From Roseovarius halotolerans (lineage in GTDB: Bacteria > Pseudomonadota > Alphaproteobacteria > Rhodobacterales > Rhodobacteraceae), in contig NZ_FWFU01000001.1 in the NCBI RefSeq assembly GCF_900172255.1, positions 992,001 through 1,056,000 on the forward strand: a stretch of 64,000 nt of DNA, given 5' to 3'. The notes under the pieces were generated by a model that was given only the letters and a program-made list of their open reading frames with translations, searched no databases and was not told the origin of the DNA. Positions 1 through 9,502 of this stretch are shown here, piece after piece. Position 1 is the stretch's first letter; each line of letters opens with the position of its first letter. The translations under genes and the position numbers were made by a program.

Positions 1-1
1 G

Positions 2-1576
2 AGCCCGATGAGCGCCGAGGCGACGGTTGTGCGCAACTATCTCGACTGGATGCTGTCGATCCCGTGGGGCGTGAAATCCCGCGTCAAGAAGGACCTGGGC
101 CGCGCCGAGCGGATCCTGGAGAGGGATCACTATGGTCTGGAGAAGGTCAAGGAACGGATCGTCGAATACCTGGCGGTGCAGCAGCGCTCGAAAAAGCTGA
201 AGGGGCCGATCATGTGCCTTGTCGGCCCGCCGGGCGTGGGCAAGACCAGCCTTGGCGAATCCGTGGCCCGCGCAACGGGGCGCGAGTTCATCCGCATCAG
301 CCTGGGCGGCGTGCGCGACGAATCCGAGATCCGGGGCCATCGCCGCACCTATATCGGCTCTATGCCGGGCAAGATCATCCAGGCGCTGAAGAAGGCGAAA
401 ACCACCAATCCGCTGATCCTGCTCGATGAGATCGACAAGATGGGCCAGGATTTCCGGGGCGACCCGGCCAGCGCGATGCTGGAGGTGCTGGACCCTGAAC
501 AGAACGGCTCTTTCGTCGACCACTATCTCGAGGTGGAATACGACCTGAGCAACGTGATGTTCCTGACCACGGCGAACTCCTACAACATGCCGGGGCCGCT
601 TCTGGACCGGATGGAGATCATTCCGCTTGCCGGTTACACCGAAGATGAGAAGCGAGAGATCGCCAAGCAGCACCTGCTGGCCAAGCAGGTCAAGAACCAC
701 GGTCTGAAAAAGGGCGAGTTCGAGCTGAGTGACGATGCGCTGACCTCGATCATCCGCCATTACACCCGCGAAGCCGGGGTGCGGAACCTTGAGCGCGAGA
801 TCGCCAAGGTGGCGCGCAAGGCGGTGACCAAGATCATCAAGGGCGAGGCGAAATCGGTGACGGTCACGGCCGAGAATATCGACGAGTTCCTCGGCGTGAA
901 GAAGTTCAAATACGGTCTGGCCGAAGAGAAGGACCAGGTCGGTGTGGTCACCGGGCTGGCCTATACGTCGGTTGGCGGCGAGCTTCTGAACATCGAGGCG
1001 CTGCGCCTGCCGGGCAAGGGCCGGATGAAGACCACCGGCACGCTGGGCGACGTGATGAAGGAATCGATCGATGCGGCCAGCTCCTATGTCCGCTCGATCG
1101 CGCCCGAGATCGGGGTGAAGCCGCCGCGCTTCGAGAAGTGGGACATCCACGTTCACGTTCCCGAGGGCGCGACCCCCAAGGACGGGCCGTCGGCCGGTCT
1201 GGCGATGGTCACGTCGATCGTGTCGGTGCTGACCGGGATTCCGGTGCGCAAGGATATCGCGATGACCGGCGAGGTGACGCTGCGCGGCAACGCGCTGCCG
1301 ATCGGCGGCCTCAAGGAGAAGCTGCTGGCGGCGCTGCGTGGCGGCATCAAGACGGTCCTGATCCCGCGTGAGAACGAAAAGGATCTGACCGAGATCCCCG
1401 ACAACGTGAAGGAGGGGCTGGATATCATCCCCGTCGATCACGTGCGCGACGTTCTCAAGCTGGCGCTGGTGCGCACGCCCGAGCCGGTGGAATGGGACGA
1501 GGAGGCCGAAGAGGCCGCCGCCGCCGAAGCCGCTCTCAAGGCCGGCGACAAGGGCGAGGGCGCCACGGCGCACTGA
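2..1576 (+). CDS. lon: Lon protease, ATP-dependent (3' part of gene)
   Basis: This is the AAA+ serine protease that degrades misfolded and regulatory proteins in the cytoplasm. The reading frame is open at the window edge, so the N-terminal substrate-binding domain is missing; about 525 of the usual ~800 residues are present. Counting from the Met at base 8, the Walker A motif GPPGVGKT is at residues 73-80, followed by a Walker B LLLDEIDK. The C-terminal protease domain has the catalytic dyad: Ser395 in KDGPSAG and Lys438 in GGLKEK. The acidic Ala/Glu-rich tail is normal for alphaproteobacterial Lon. A hairpin terminator lies 47 bp after the stop and an HU-like gene follows, an arrangement also familiar from other bacteria. 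Confidence 0.98.
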   Translation, partial: SPMSAEATVVRNYLDWMLSIPWGVKSRVKKDLGRAERILERDHYGLEKVKERIVEYLAVQQRSKKLKGPIMCLVGPPGVGKTSLGESVARATGREFIRISLGGVRDESEIRGHRRTYIGSMPGKIIQALKKAKTTNPLILLDEIDKMGQDFRGDPASAMLEVLDPEQNGSFVDHYLEVEYDLSNVMFLTTANSYNMPGPLLDRMEIIPLAGYTEDEKREIAKQHLLAKQVKNHGLKKGEFELSDDALTSIIRHYTREAGVRNLEREIAKVARKAVTKIIKGEAKSVTVTAENIDEFLGVKKFKYGLAEEKDQVGVVTGLAYTSVGGELLNIEALRLPGKGRMKTTGTLGDVMKESIDAASSYVRSIAPEIGVKPPRFEKWDIHVHVPEGATPKDGPSAGLAMVTSIVSVLTGIPVRKDIAMTGEVTLRGNALPIGGLKEKLLAALRGGIKTVLIPRENEKDLTEIPDNVKEGLDIIPVDHVRDVLKLALVRTPEPVEWDEEAEEAAAAEAALKAGDKGEGATAH

Positions 1577-1622
1577 GCCTTGCCCCGCGCGCCCCATGAG
1601 CGGGGCCGCTGACAAGATCGAG

Positions 1623-1653
1623 ACCCCCGTCGGCTCGCGCCGGCGGGGGTTTC
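1623..1653 (+). terminator. Intrinsic terminator after lon
   Basis: A 12-bp GC-rich stem (ACCCCCGTCGGC paired with GCCGGCGGGGGT, one G-U pair) with a TCGC loop is followed by TTTCG. It lies between the lon stop and the next gene on the same strand. Confidence 0.75.
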
Positions 1654-1749
1654 GCGTGGGATGGCGACGAGGCGGCCTGCACGCGGCACTGGCATTGGCG
1701 ACGCAATCGACGTAGTCTTGCGCCAGAGCAGCAGTAAACGAGGCCTCAT

Positions 1750-2199
1750 ATGAGCACGCGCCGCAAGACGAAACCCAGCACCGCATCGAAAGCTGCGGAC
1801 ACGGGGGCGAAAACCCCGGCCAGTCAAACCAAAGCCAAGACCGCATCGGTGCGCCCCGCGCCCGCCGCGGTGACCGCGAAGCCGGAACTGGTGCGCGACA
1901 CGAGTGTCGAGGTGGCGGGTGCCGATCTCAAGAAACGCGAGCTGATCGACAAGGTGGTCGAGCGTTCGGGCGTGCGCAAGCGCAACGCCAAGCCGGTGGT
2001 CGAGGCGATGATCGACATCCTGGGCGAGGCGATATCCGAGGGGCGCGGGCTGAACCTGCAACCCCTTGGCAAGCTCAAGCACCAGCGCCGCAAGGAGACC
2101 GGAAACGCCACCGTCACGGTCGCCAAGATACGCCAGAGCAAATCCGCCGGGCCGGCTCTCGATAAAGCGAAAGAGAGTGTTGCAGAGCCTGACGAGTGA
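1750..2199 (+). CDS. HU-family DNA-binding protein with N-terminal basic tail
   Basis: This is a nucleoid-associated protein of the HU/IHF family, 149 residues against about 90 for plain HU. The HU fold occupies roughly residues 55-135: LKKRELIDKVVERSGV forms helix 1, and the region ending in GLNLQPLGKLKHQ matches the family's beta-arm entry. The first ~50 residues are a disordered Ala/Lys/Thr/Pro-rich extension, and the C-terminus is acidic. The ATG is preceded by CGAGG at a short distance. HU genes often sit next to lon. The tail suggests extra non-specific DNA or RNA contacts, which is inference. Confidence 0.85.
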   Translation: MSTRRKTKPSTASKAADTGAKTPASQTKAKTASVRPAPAAVTAKPELVRDTSVEVAGADLKKRELIDKVVERSGVRKRNAKPVVEAMIDILGEAISEGRGLNLQPLGKLKHQRRKETGNATVTVAKIRQSKSAGPALDKAKESVAEPDE

Positions 2200-2218
2200 C
2201 GCTACATAGCGCGCCAAC

Positions 2219-2293
2219 GGGTGATTAGCTCAGTGGTAGAGCGCTTCGTTCACATCGAAGATGTCAGGAGTTCGAATCTCTTATCACCCACCA
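2219..2293 (+). tRNA. tRNA-Val (CAC)
   Basis: A full cloverleaf is visible. The acceptor GGGTGAT pairs with ATCACCC, the D-stem is GCTC/GAGC, and the anticodon stem CTTCG/CGAAG encloses loop TTCACAT, giving anticodon CAC. The T-loop is TTCGAAT, the discriminator is A and the CCA is encoded. Confidence 0.97.
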
Positions 2294-2470
2294 TGAACAC
2301 GCAGCGGCGTGCCCGGAACCGGGTGCGCCGTTGTCGTTTCGGGGGTATGTCATGCGGTTGGGGGCGCTATCGCGTCTGATGTGGCGCAGGCTCGGTCACC
2401 GGCTTTCTGGCTGACGCGGCGCCAGCAGGGTCTTGCATGGAGCGGGCGGCTTGGCTATGAGGCGCGGGAC

Positions 2471-2546
<76 letters not shown>

Positions 2547-2708
2547 TTCTTCCGATAGAGGCGGCGAGGACCTGTCGCGTTGGCGCCCGCCAAGGCAGGC
2601 TTGGCAGTGCGTTTGCAGGAATGCGCATTTTCACCAAACGGGCGCTTGACGGCGCGCGGCGCTGCCCCTAAGAAGCGCATCACGCCTGAGCGATCGGGCG
2701 GGCAGTGA

Positions 2709-2785
2709 GCGGTTGTAGCTCAGTTGGTTAGAGTGCCGGCCTGTCACGCCGGAGGTCGCGGGTTCGAGCCCCGTCAACCGCGCCA
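2709..2785 (+). tRNA. tRNA-Asp (GUC), copy 1
   Basis: The acceptor GCGGTTG pairs with CAACCGC, the anticodon stem CCGGC/GCCGG encloses loop CTGTCAC (anticodon GTC), and the T-arm is GCGGG/CCCGT with loop TTCGAGC. The discriminator is G and CCA is encoded. Confidence 0.97.
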
Positions 2786-2820
2786 CCGCTGCCCCCATCG
2801 GATCGTTTCATCGTGCATGC

Positions 2821-2897
2821 GCGGTTGTAGCTCAGTTGGTTAGAGTGCCGGCCTGTCACGCCGGAGGTCGCGGGTTCGAGCCCCGTCAACCGCGCCA
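2821..2897 (+). tRNA. tRNA-Asp (GUC), copy 2, identical to copy 1
   Basis: The 77-nt gene is base-for-base identical to the copy 112 bp upstream. The spacer between the two copies is 35 bp and unrelated to the flanks, so this is a tandem tRNA duplication kept identical by recent origin or gene conversion. Confidence 0.97.
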
Positions 2898-2942
2898 CTT
2901 TCCCCCCGTTTTCCCGAAGTTCAAGACAAGGCCGACACGCCG

Positions 2943-3173
2943 ATGGGTCATCTTCTGGATCAGGTTTCATGGCTGCTGGTGGTCGCGCTTTGCGCCACGC
3001 TGGGCCTGTCGCCCTATGTGCCCGAGCCGCATGTCTGGCAAAAGCTCATGATGTTGCGCGCGGGCGCGCCGCTGGCGATGATCGACTGGTTCGACCTGGC
3101 ATTGCATGGCCTGCCGTGGATCCTGCTGTTGGCCAAGCTGGGGCGCGCTGTGCTCAGGCGAGGAACGCGCTGA
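2943..3173 (+). CDS. Small membrane protein with two hydrophobic segments
   Basis: A 76-residue protein with a hydrophobic segment at residues ~9-25 and a second at ~53-68, and a basic C-terminus. Short proteins of this shape recur in Rhodobacteraceae and are often labelled 'RND transporter' in databases, a name not justified by this sequence because no RND domain fits in 76 residues. The ATG lies 45 bp after the tRNA-Asp gene with no strong ribosome binding site. The 3' end overlaps the convergent dehalogenase gene by 20 bp. Function is unknown. Confidence 0.6.
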   Translation: MGHLLDQVSWLLVVALCATLGLSPYVPEPHVWQKLMMLRAGAPLAMIDWFDLALHGLPWILLLAKLGRAVLRRGTR

Positions 3174-4020
3174 GCGCCTCGATCGTGGCGAGCGGGGCGG
3201 TGTCGGGAAAGAAATGCCCGCCGGGAATGGCGCGGCTTTGCATCTCAAGGCATTTTCCGCGCCATGTGGCGGCCATGTCGTAATGGCGCGCCATCGCGCC
3301 GTCGGCCCCGTAAAGGACCAGAGCCGGGCAGGCGATGCGCTGATTGAGATCGGCGCAATCGTCGGCGAAATCATGGGCCAGTGCGGCGCGGTAGTCGTTG
3401 CACATGCCCCGGATCGTGTCGGGGTCGCGCCATGCGGCGCGATAGGCGGCGAGCTGATCCGGGTCGAAATCCTTCAGCTGCGAGGCGCCCCAACCCAGAA
3501 GGCAGCTTTCAAAATAGGCGTCGGGATCGTGGCCGATCATGGTTTCGGGAAAGGGGGCGGGCTGCGCCAGGAAGAACCAGTGATAATAGCATTGCGCCAC
3601 CTTCGCATCGAGCCGGTCGAGGAGCGTGTGTGTGGGCACGATATCCATCACGCAGAGCCGCTCGACCGCTTGCGGTGCGTCGAGCGCGAGCCGGTGGGCC
3701 ACCCGCGCGCCGCGGTCGTGGCCTGCAACGGCAAAACGGTCATACCCCAGATGCGCCATCAGCGCGCCGGCGTCGCGGGCCATCGCGCGAAAGCTGTAAT
3801 CGCTGACCTCTGCCGGTTTCCCCGAGGCGCCATAGCCGCGCAGATCCGGGCAGACAACCCGGTAGCGCGCGGCCAGTGCGGGCGCGATGCGCGCCCACAT
3901 GGCGCGGGTCTGGGGAAAGCCGTGCAGCAACAGCAGCGGCGGCCCGTCGCCGCCCACGGAGAACGCCAGATCGACATCGTTGAGGCGCGCGCCTTGGTCG
4001 CGAAAGCCGGGGATCGTCAC
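3154..4020 (-). CDS. Alpha/beta hydrolase of the haloacetate (fluoroacetate) dehalogenase type
   Basis: A 288-residue alpha/beta-hydrolase. The oxyanion-region HGFP is at 33-36 and the nucleophile elbow is GHDRGAR with Asp102. Compared with the known fluoroacetate dehalogenases (Asp110, Arg111, Arg114, Asp134, His155, Trp156, His280), this protein has Asp102, Arg103, Arg106, Asp126, His147, Trp148 and a C-terminal His near 269, with a constant offset of 8 for the first six. This is therefore a hydrolytic dehalogenase candidate converting a haloacetate to glycolate and halide; an epoxide hydrolase is the main alternative. It starts at GTG and overlaps the upstream peptidase stop in a GTGA, so the two genes are translationally coupled. 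Confidence 0.85.
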   Translation of the reverse strand: MTIPGFRDQGARLNDVDLAFSVGGDGPPLLLLHGFPQTRAMWARIAPALAARYRVVCPDLRGYGASGKPAEVSDYSFRAMARDAGALMAHLGYDRFAVAGHDRGARVAHRLALDAPQAVERLCVMDIVPTHTLLDRLDAKVAQCYYHWFFLAQPAPFPETMIGHDPDAYFESCLLGWGASQLKDFDPDQLAAYRAAWRDPDTIRGMCNDYRAALAHDFADDCADLNQRIACPALVLYGADGAMARHYDMAATWRGKCLEMQSRAIPGGHFFPDTAPLATIEALSAFLA

Positions 4021-5396
4021 TGCGCGCTGCTCAGCGCATCGAGGATGCGTGCCCAGCTGCGCGTGCCCTTATGGAAGCTTTCCAGATCGTATTTCTCGTT
4101 CGGGGAATGGATCGCGTCGTCATCCTTGCCAAAGCCGATCAGCATGGCGTTCATGCCGAGAATCTGGCGGAAATGCCCGGCGATGGGGATCGAGCCGCCA
4201 CAGCCCACATAGGCCGCCGTTTCGGGCCATTCATCCGAGAGCGCCTGACGGGCGAATTCGAAGGCCGGGTCTTCGGTGGACATGACCGAAGCCGCCGAGC
4301 CGCCATGCGCCTTGAACTCGACGCTGCAATCTTCGGGCAGGCGGTCGCGCACGAAGGCGCGGAAATTGTCGCGGATTGAGTCAGGGTCCTGTCCGGCCAC
4401 GAGGCGGAAGCTGATCTTGGCATGGGCCTTGGCGGGCAGCACCGTCTTGAAGCCTTCGCCGGTATAGCCGCCCCAGATGCCGTTCACCTCGGCGGTGGGG
4501 CGTGACCAGATCATTTCAAGCGGCATGCGGTCCTGTTCGCCGGCGGGCACGCTGAGCCCGACCGCGCCAAGGAAGCCCTGCCAGTCGAAATCCAGCCCTT
4601 CCCACTGGGCGCGCACGTCGTCGCTCAGGTCGGGGATATTGTCATAGAATCCGGGGATGGCGACGCGGCCGTGGTCGTCATGCAGATCTGCCAGGATGCC
4701 CGCCAGCGCACGGATCGGGTTCATCGCCAGCCCGCCGAAGAAGCCCGAATGCAGGTCCACGTCAGGTCCTTTGATGGTCAGCTCTTCGGTCACCATGCCG
4801 CGCAGCATGGTGACGATGGCGGGCGTGCGCGACTGGAACATGCCGGTGTCGCAGATCAGGGCGATGTCGGCGCCAAGTTCATCGGCGTTTTCCTTCATGA
4901 AGGGCACGAGCGAGGGCGAGCCTGATTCTTCTTCGCCCTCGAAGAAGAAGGTGATCTTGCAGGGCAGGGTGCCGTTCACCGCTTTCCAGGCGCGGCAGGC
5001 CTCGACGAAGGTCATGAGCTGGCCCTTGTCGTCGGAACTGCCGCGGCCACGGATCACCTTGCCCTTGGGCGTTTCCTCGATGCGGGGATCGAAGGGATCG
5101 TTGGTCCAGAGTTCGAGCGGATCGACCGGCTGCACGTCGTAATGGCCGTAAAACAGAAGGTGCGGGCCGTCGCCCTCGACATGGCCCACGACCATCGGAT
5201 GACCGGGAGTGGCGCGCTTTTCCGCCTTGATGCCAAGGCTTTGCAGGTCCGCGACCAGCCAGTCGGCGGCCGCGTCGCAATCGCCCGCATAGGCCGGGTC
5301 AGTCGAGATCGAGGGGATGCGCAAAAGCTCGAGAAGGCGCGATGTGGCCTCGGGCAGGTGTTCGTCGATACGGGCCAGCACGGCATCCAGGGACAT
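4017..5396 (-). CDS. M20-family metallopeptidase (dipeptidase)
   Basis: A 459-residue zinc-dependent aminoacyl-dipeptidase of the M20 family, cytosolic, hydrolysing dipeptides. Visible family signatures are LLFYGHYDVQP near residue 84 (metal-binding His and bridging Asp), GRGSSDDKGQL (second metal Asp) and FFFEGEEESGS (catalytic and metal Glu). A dimerisation domain lies between these and the C-terminal part. The ATG at 5396 was preferred over an upstream one because AAGGAG lies 6 nt before it. The stop overlaps the start of the dehalogenase gene. It is divergent from hemA. Confidence 0.92.
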   Translation of the reverse strand: MSLDAVLARIDEHLPEATSRLLELLRIPSISTDPAYAGDCDAAADWLVADLQSLGIKAEKRATPGHPMVVGHVEGDGPHLLFYGHYDVQPVDPLELWTNDPFDPRIEETPKGKVIRGRGSSDDKGQLMTFVEACRAWKAVNGTLPCKITFFFEGEEESGSPSLVPFMKENADELGADIALICDTGMFQSRTPAIVTMLRGMVTEELTIKGPDVDLHSGFFGGLAMNPIRALAGILADLHDDHGRVAIPGFYDNIPDLSDDVRAQWEGLDFDWQGFLGAVGLSVPAGEQDRMPLEMIWSRPTAEVNGIWGGYTGEGFKTVLPAKAHAKISFRLVAGQDPDSIRDNFRAFVRDRLPEDCSVEFKAHGGSAASVMSTEDPAFEFARQALSDEWPETAAYVGCGGSIPIAGHFRQILGMNAMLIGFGKDDDAIHSPNEKYDLESFHKGTRSWARILDALSSAQ

Positions 5397-5464
5397 GGTC
5401 GCTCCTTGCGTCATAAATGGGGTCGGCGCGAGGGTATCAGGTGAGGCCGGACTGTCCAGCGGGC

Positions 5465-5478
5465 TTGATCGAAGTCAA
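5465..5478. promoter_or_regulatory. FNR/FnrL-type binding site upstream of hemA
   Basis: TTGATCGAAGTCAA differs from the palindromic FNR consensus TTGAT-N4-ATCAA at one base. It is 138 bp before the hemA start, in the shared 5' region with the M20 peptidase gene. FnrL control of hemA is established in Rhodobacter, so oxygen-dependent regulation of tetrapyrrole synthesis is the natural reading. Confidence 0.75.
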
Positions 5479-5615
5479 GGCGGCGGGGGGCGGCAATTTG
5501 TAGCCTGTTGCGCGAGGGATGTGTGATCTATATGCATCGAACTTAGTGAATATGTCGCCTGAAGCGCGACATCCGTCCGGAACAGGGGCGGTGACTGACC
5601 AAGGAGGGGACGCCA

Positions 5616-6839
5616 GTGAATTACGCGGCCAAGCTGGATGACGCGATCAACCGCCTGCACGAAGAAGGGCGTTACCGGACCTTTATCGACATCGAACGCC
5701 GCAAGGGTCAGTTCCCGCATGCGATCTGGCGCAAGCCCGATGGCAGCGAAAAGCCGATCACAGTCTGGTGTGGCAACGACTATCTTGGCATGGGTCAGCA
5801 TCCCGATGTTCTGGCCGCCATGCACGAGGCGCTGGACGCCACCGGCGCCGGTTCGGGCGGCACGCGCAACATTTCCGGCACGACCGTCTATCACAAGCGG
5901 CTCGAGGCCGAACTGGCCGATCTGCATGGCAAGGAAGCGGCGCTGCTGTTCACCAGCGCCTATATCGCCAATGACGCCACGCTGAGCACATTGCCCAAGC
6001 TGTTTCCCGGTCTCATCATCTATTCGGACGCGCTGAACCATGCCTCGATGATCGAAGGCGTGCGCCGCAATGGCGGCGCCAAGCGCATTTTCCGCCACAA
6101 TGACGTCGAGCACCTGCGCGAGCTGCTGGAGGCCGACGATCCGGACGCGCCCAAGCTGATCGTGTTTGAATCGGTCTATTCGATGGACGGCGATTTCGGC
6201 CCGATCGAGGCGATCTGCGATCTGGCCGACGAATTCGGCGCGCTGACCTATATCGACGAGGTGCACGCGGTTGGCATGTACGGGCCGCGCGGCGCAGGTG
6301 TGGCCGAGCGCGACCGCCTGATGCATCGTCTGGACATCATCAACGGGACGCTGGCCAAGGCCTATGGCGTGATGGGCGGCTATATCGCCGCGTCGGCGAA
6401 AATGTGCGACGCGGTGCGCAGTTATGCGCCCGGCTTCATCTTTACCACATCGCTTCCGCCCGCGGTGGCGGCGGGTGCGGCGGCCAGTGTCGCGCATCTC
6501 AAGCGCGACCAAGGTTTGCGCGAAAAGCATCAGACCCAGGCGAAGATCCTCAAGACCCGCCTCAAGGGGCTGGGCCTGCCGCTGATCGATCATGGCAGCC
6601 ATATCGTTCCGGTTATCGTGGGCGATCCGGTCCACACCAAGAAGTTGAGCGACATGCTGCTGGACGGTCACGGGATCTACGTGCAGCCGATCAACTTCCC
6701 GACCGTGCCGCGCGGCACCGAGCGGCTGCGTTTCACGCCCTCGCCGGTGCATGGCCCCAGGGAAATGGACGCCTTGATTCACGCGATGGACGCGCTCTGG
6801 AGTCACTGCGCGCTGAATCGTGCCGATTTGACGGGCTGA
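5616..6839 (+). CDS. hemA: 5-aminolevulinate synthase
   Basis: This PLP enzyme condenses glycine and succinyl-CoA to 5-aminolevulinate, the committed step of the C4 tetrapyrrole pathway. At 407 residues it is full length. The PLP lysine is Lys248 in TLAKAYG, the same number as in Rhodobacter capsulatus HemA, and [10 protein letters not shown] and the IDEVHAVG loop are intact. Translation starts at GTG behind a strong AAGGAGGGG. The FnrL-type box upstream suggests induction at low oxygen. The gene is followed by a RodZ-like gene with its own leader. Confidence 0.97.
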   Translation: MNYAAKLDDAINRLHEEGRYRTFIDIERRKGQFPHAIWRKPDGSEKPITVWCGNDYLGMGQHPDVLAAMHEALDATGAGSGGTRNISGTTVYHKRLEAELADLHGKEAALLFTSAYIANDATLSTLPKLFPGLIIYSDALNHASMIEGVRRNGGAKRIFRHNDVEHLRELLEADDPDAPKLIVFESVYSMDGDFGPIEAICDLADEFGALTYIDEVHAVGMYGPRGAGVAERDRLMHRLDIINGTLAKAYGVMGGYIAASAKMCDAVRSYAPGFIFTTSLPPAVAAGAAASVAHLKRDQGLREKHQTQAKILKTRLKGLGLPLIDHGSHIVPVIVGDPVHTKKLSDMLLDGHGIYVQPINFPTVPRGTERLRFTPSPVHGPREMDALIHAMDALWSHCALNRADLTG

Positions 6840-6950
6840 CGCAAGCTCAGGTGCAATCTCCCTTGTGTTGTGTTAGTTTTGTGTAAAGAAGAGTGGAGTT
6901 TCCGAATCGGGACGTTCGGAAACATCCAGACGTATCGAGGGGCAGGCTGC

Positions 6951-8177
6951 ATGATAGGGCGCCGTTTTTCGCGCAAGGCCGAAGAACAGGAAGTCGAACC
7001 CCGTGGGTTCGACGATTTCGATCTGCGTCTTGGCGACCTGATGCGCGGGGAACGCGCAACTCTTGGAAAATCCCTTCTGGATGTTGAGCGCGAATTGCGC
7101 ATCAAGGCGGCTTACGTGGCCGCGATCGAGAATGCCGATCCGGGTGCCTTTGACACCCCGGGCTTCATTCCCGGCTATGTCCGCTCTTATGCGCGTTATC
7201 TTGGCATGGATCCTGACCGCGCCTTTCAGGCCTTTTGCAGCGAGAGCGGGTTTTCCACCGCGCATGGCATGTCGGCCGAAGCCTCGTCGATCCGCAAGCC
7301 GATGGGCGCAAGCAGTATCGCGAAACGCGACAAGCCCGCGCGCAATGCCGACCCCTTGATGTCCCCCAACACGCCTTTCGCCCCTGCATCGGAAGGGGTC
7401 CTGGCGCGCATCGAGCCCGGTGCGGTCGGGTCTGTCATGGTGCTGGTCGCGCTGATCGCGGCGATCGGCTATGGCGGTTGGGCGGTGTTGAACGAAGTGC
7501 AGCGCGTGCAATTCGCGCCGGTCGAGAACACGCCCGACGTTCTGGCCGACCTTGACCCGCTGGACAGCGCCACGGGCGCCAATGGCGGCGAGGAACTGGC
7601 GCAGGCCGAGGGTGAATTCCGCGCCCCCGATCTTGAGCGGCTGGACCGGCTTTATCGTCCCGAGGCGCTGGATGTGCCGGTTATGGTGGCGCGCGATGCG
7701 CCGATCTCGACGCTCGACCCCGCGCAGGTCGGCACGCTGCGTCCCGACCTTCCGCAGGCGGACCGCTCGAGCAGCTTCCAGGCCCGCGCGCCCAAGCCCG
7801 AGGCTGTACCCAGCCCGCAGGTTGTGGAAGAGGCGCTTCCGGGTGTGCGCGTGGTCGCGGTGCGCCCGGCATGGGTGCGTGTGCGCGCGGCCGATGGCAG
7901 CGTGATCTTTGAAGGCATCATGAATGGCGGCGACACTTATGACGTGCCCGCCACCGAAGAGCCGCCGACGCTGCGCGTCGGGGAATCGGGCGCTGTCTAT
8001 TTCGCCGTGAACGGCAAGCATTATGGCCCCGCCGGTGAGCGCGGCGCGGTGACCGCCGATCTGGCACTTGAGGCGAGCGCGCTGGCCGAGTCCTACAGTG
8101 TCGCGGATCTCGCGCGTGACGAGGACCTGTCGCGCTACGTGGCCGAACTGCGCCCCGAGACGGTGGTGCAGGACTGA
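6951..8177 (+). CDS. RodZ-like helix-turn-helix membrane protein (DUF4115)
   Basis: A 408-residue bitopic protein. An HTH_25-type domain is at about residues 25-95 (LDVERELRIKAAYVAAIENAD, then a GYVRSYARYLGMD segment), followed by a linker, one transmembrane helix at ~160-183 and a long Pro-rich periplasmic region ending in a DUF4115 domain (~290-360). This is the architecture of RodZ, which links MreB to the elongation machinery. The ATG at 6951 follows GAGGGG; upstream in-frame codons are rejected because they are not conserved in such proteins. It precedes ispG, as RodZ-like genes do in many bacteria. Confidence 0.8.
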   Translation: MIGRRFSRKAEEQEVEPRGFDDFDLRLGDLMRGERATLGKSLLDVERELRIKAAYVAAIENADPGAFDTPGFIPGYVRSYARYLGMDPDRAFQAFCSESGFSTAHGMSAEASSIRKPMGASSIAKRDKPARNADPLMSPNTPFAPASEGVLARIEPGAVGSVMVLVALIAAIGYGGWAVLNEVQRVQFAPVENTPDVLADLDPLDSATGANGGEELAQAEGEFRAPDLERLDRLYRPEALDVPVMVARDAPISTLDPAQVGTLRPDLPQADRSSSFQARAPKPEAVPSPQVVEEALPGVRVVAVRPAWVRVRAADGSVIFEGIMNGGDTYDVPATEEPPTLRVGESGAVYFAVNGKHYGPAGERGAVTADLALEASALAESYSVADLARDEDLSRYVAELRPETVVQD

Positions 8178-8289
8178 CCGCCGCGGGCTGATCCGAACCG
8201 ATCCGGCTGGGGTGATTGCGGCGAAGCGCCATGCGTCCTATCTATGGGCCAAGGACTGATCCACGCGAATCCTCCGGGGGCCATATTCC

Positions 8290-9426
8290 ATGTCGCTGAA
8301 CCCAATCCGCCCGTGGCGCAACATCCATCGCCGCCAAAGCCGCCAGATCATGGTGGGCAATGTGCCGGTGGGGGGCGACGCGCCGATCACGGTGCAGACC
8401 ATGACCAATACCGAGACGACCGACGTGGCCGCGACGGTGGCGCAGGTGCAGGCCGCCGCCGAGGCGGGGGCCGATATCGTGCGGGTCTCGGTGCCCGACG
8501 AGGCCAGCGCGAAGGCCCTGAAGGAGATCGTGCGCGAAAGCCCGGTTCCGATCGTCGCGGACATCCATTTCCATTACAAGCGGGGCATCGAGGCTGCCGA
8601 GGCGGGCGCGGCCTGTCTGCGCATCAACCCCGGCAATATCGGCAGCGAGGCGCGCGTGCGCGAGGTGATCGCGGCGGCGCGCGATCATGGCTGCTCGATG
8701 CGGATCGGGGTCAATGCGGGCAGCCTGGAGCGGCACCTGCTGGAGAAATACGGCGAGCCATGCCCCGAGGCGATGGTCGAATCCGGGATGGAGCATATCC
8801 GCATCCTCGAGGACAATGATTTCCGCGAATACAAGATCAGCGTGAAGGCGAGCGACGTGTTCCTGGCCGCCGCCGCCTATCAGGGGATCGCCGACGCCAC
8901 CGACGCGCCGATCCACCTGGGTATCACCGAGGCCGGCGGACTGACCAGCGGCACGATCAAATCGGCGATCGGGCTGGGGAACCTGTTGTGGATGGGGATC
9001 GGTGACACGATCCGCGTCAGCCTGAGCGCCGATCCGGTCGAGGAAGTGAAGGTCGGTTACGAGATCCTGAAGTCGCTGGGCCTGCGTCATCGCGGCGTCA
9101 ATATCATCTCCTGCCCGAGCTGCGCGCGCCAGGGGTTCGACGTGATCAAGACCGTCGAGGCGCTGGAAGAGCGGCTGGAGCATATCAAGACGCCGATGAG
9201 CCTGAGCATCATCGGATGCGTCGTGAACGGCCCCGGCGAGGCGCTGATGACCGATGTGGGCTTTACCGGTGGCGGCGCGGGCAGCGGCATGGTCTATCTG
9301 GCGGGCAAGGCCAGTCACAAGATGTCCAATGCCGAGATGATCGAGCATATCGTCGAACAGGTCGAGGCGCGCGCCGCCGAGATCGAGGCCGAGGAAGCCG
9401 AGGCCGAACGCCCCGCCGCGGAATGA
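8290..9426 (+). CDS. ispG: 4-hydroxy-3-methylbut-2-en-1-yl diphosphate synthase
   Basis: This Fe-S enzyme of the MEP isoprenoid pathway converts MEcPP to HMBPP. At 378 residues it has the usual bacterial length. The N-terminal TIM barrel begins with [12 protein letters not shown]. The C-terminal cluster domain has CPSCARQG and GCVVNGPGE, which supply three cysteines for the 4Fe-4S cluster. The last residues are a Glu/Ala-rich tail. No gene overlap is present; the upstream gap is 112 bp. Confidence 0.97.
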   Translation: MSLNPIRPWRNIHRRQSRQIMVGNVPVGGDAPITVQTMTNTETTDVAATVAQVQAAAEAGADIVRVSVPDEASAKALKEIVRESPVPIVADIHFHYKRGIEAAEAGAACLRINPGNIGSEARVREVIAAARDHGCSMRIGVNAGSLERHLLEKYGEPCPEAMVESGMEHIRILEDNDFREYKISVKASDVFLAAAAYQGIADATDAPIHLGITEAGGLTSGTIKSAIGLGNLLWMGIGDTIRVSLSADPVEEVKVGYEILKSLGLRHRGVNIISCPSCARQGFDVIKTVEALEERLEHIKTPMSLSIIGCVVNGPGEALMTDVGFTGGGAGSGMVYLAGKASHKMSNAEMIEHIVEQVEARAAEIEAEEAEAERPAAE

Positions 9427-9472
9427 ACCGGCTTGCGTTCGTGCCTGCGGCGCGGGCTGATGCCTCCGGCGG

Positions 9473-9494
9473 GAGTATTTCGGGCAAGATGAAG
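9473..9494 (+). repeat. Dispersed 22-bp intergenic element, copy 1
   Basis: GAGTATTTCGGGCAAGATGA followed by AG lies between ispG and the DUF1499 gene. The same element, identical or diverged, occurs at 22685, 34237, 40597 and 45773, always in this orientation and behind a plus-strand gene. Its 3' end (GAAGGG) also supplies the only ribosome-binding-like sequence for the downstream GTG start. Confidence 0.8.
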
Positions 9495-9502
9495 GGTGTG
9501 GT

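Noticed and set aside
3106..4212. Long plus-strand ORF of 368 codons opposite the dehalogenase
   Set aside because: It is a shadow of the minus-strand hydrolase and peptidase, with no domain, and arises from high GC content.
8242..9348. Long minus-strand ORF opposite ispG
   Set aside because: The composition is His/Arg/Asp-rich and antisense-like, and ispG explains the region fully.
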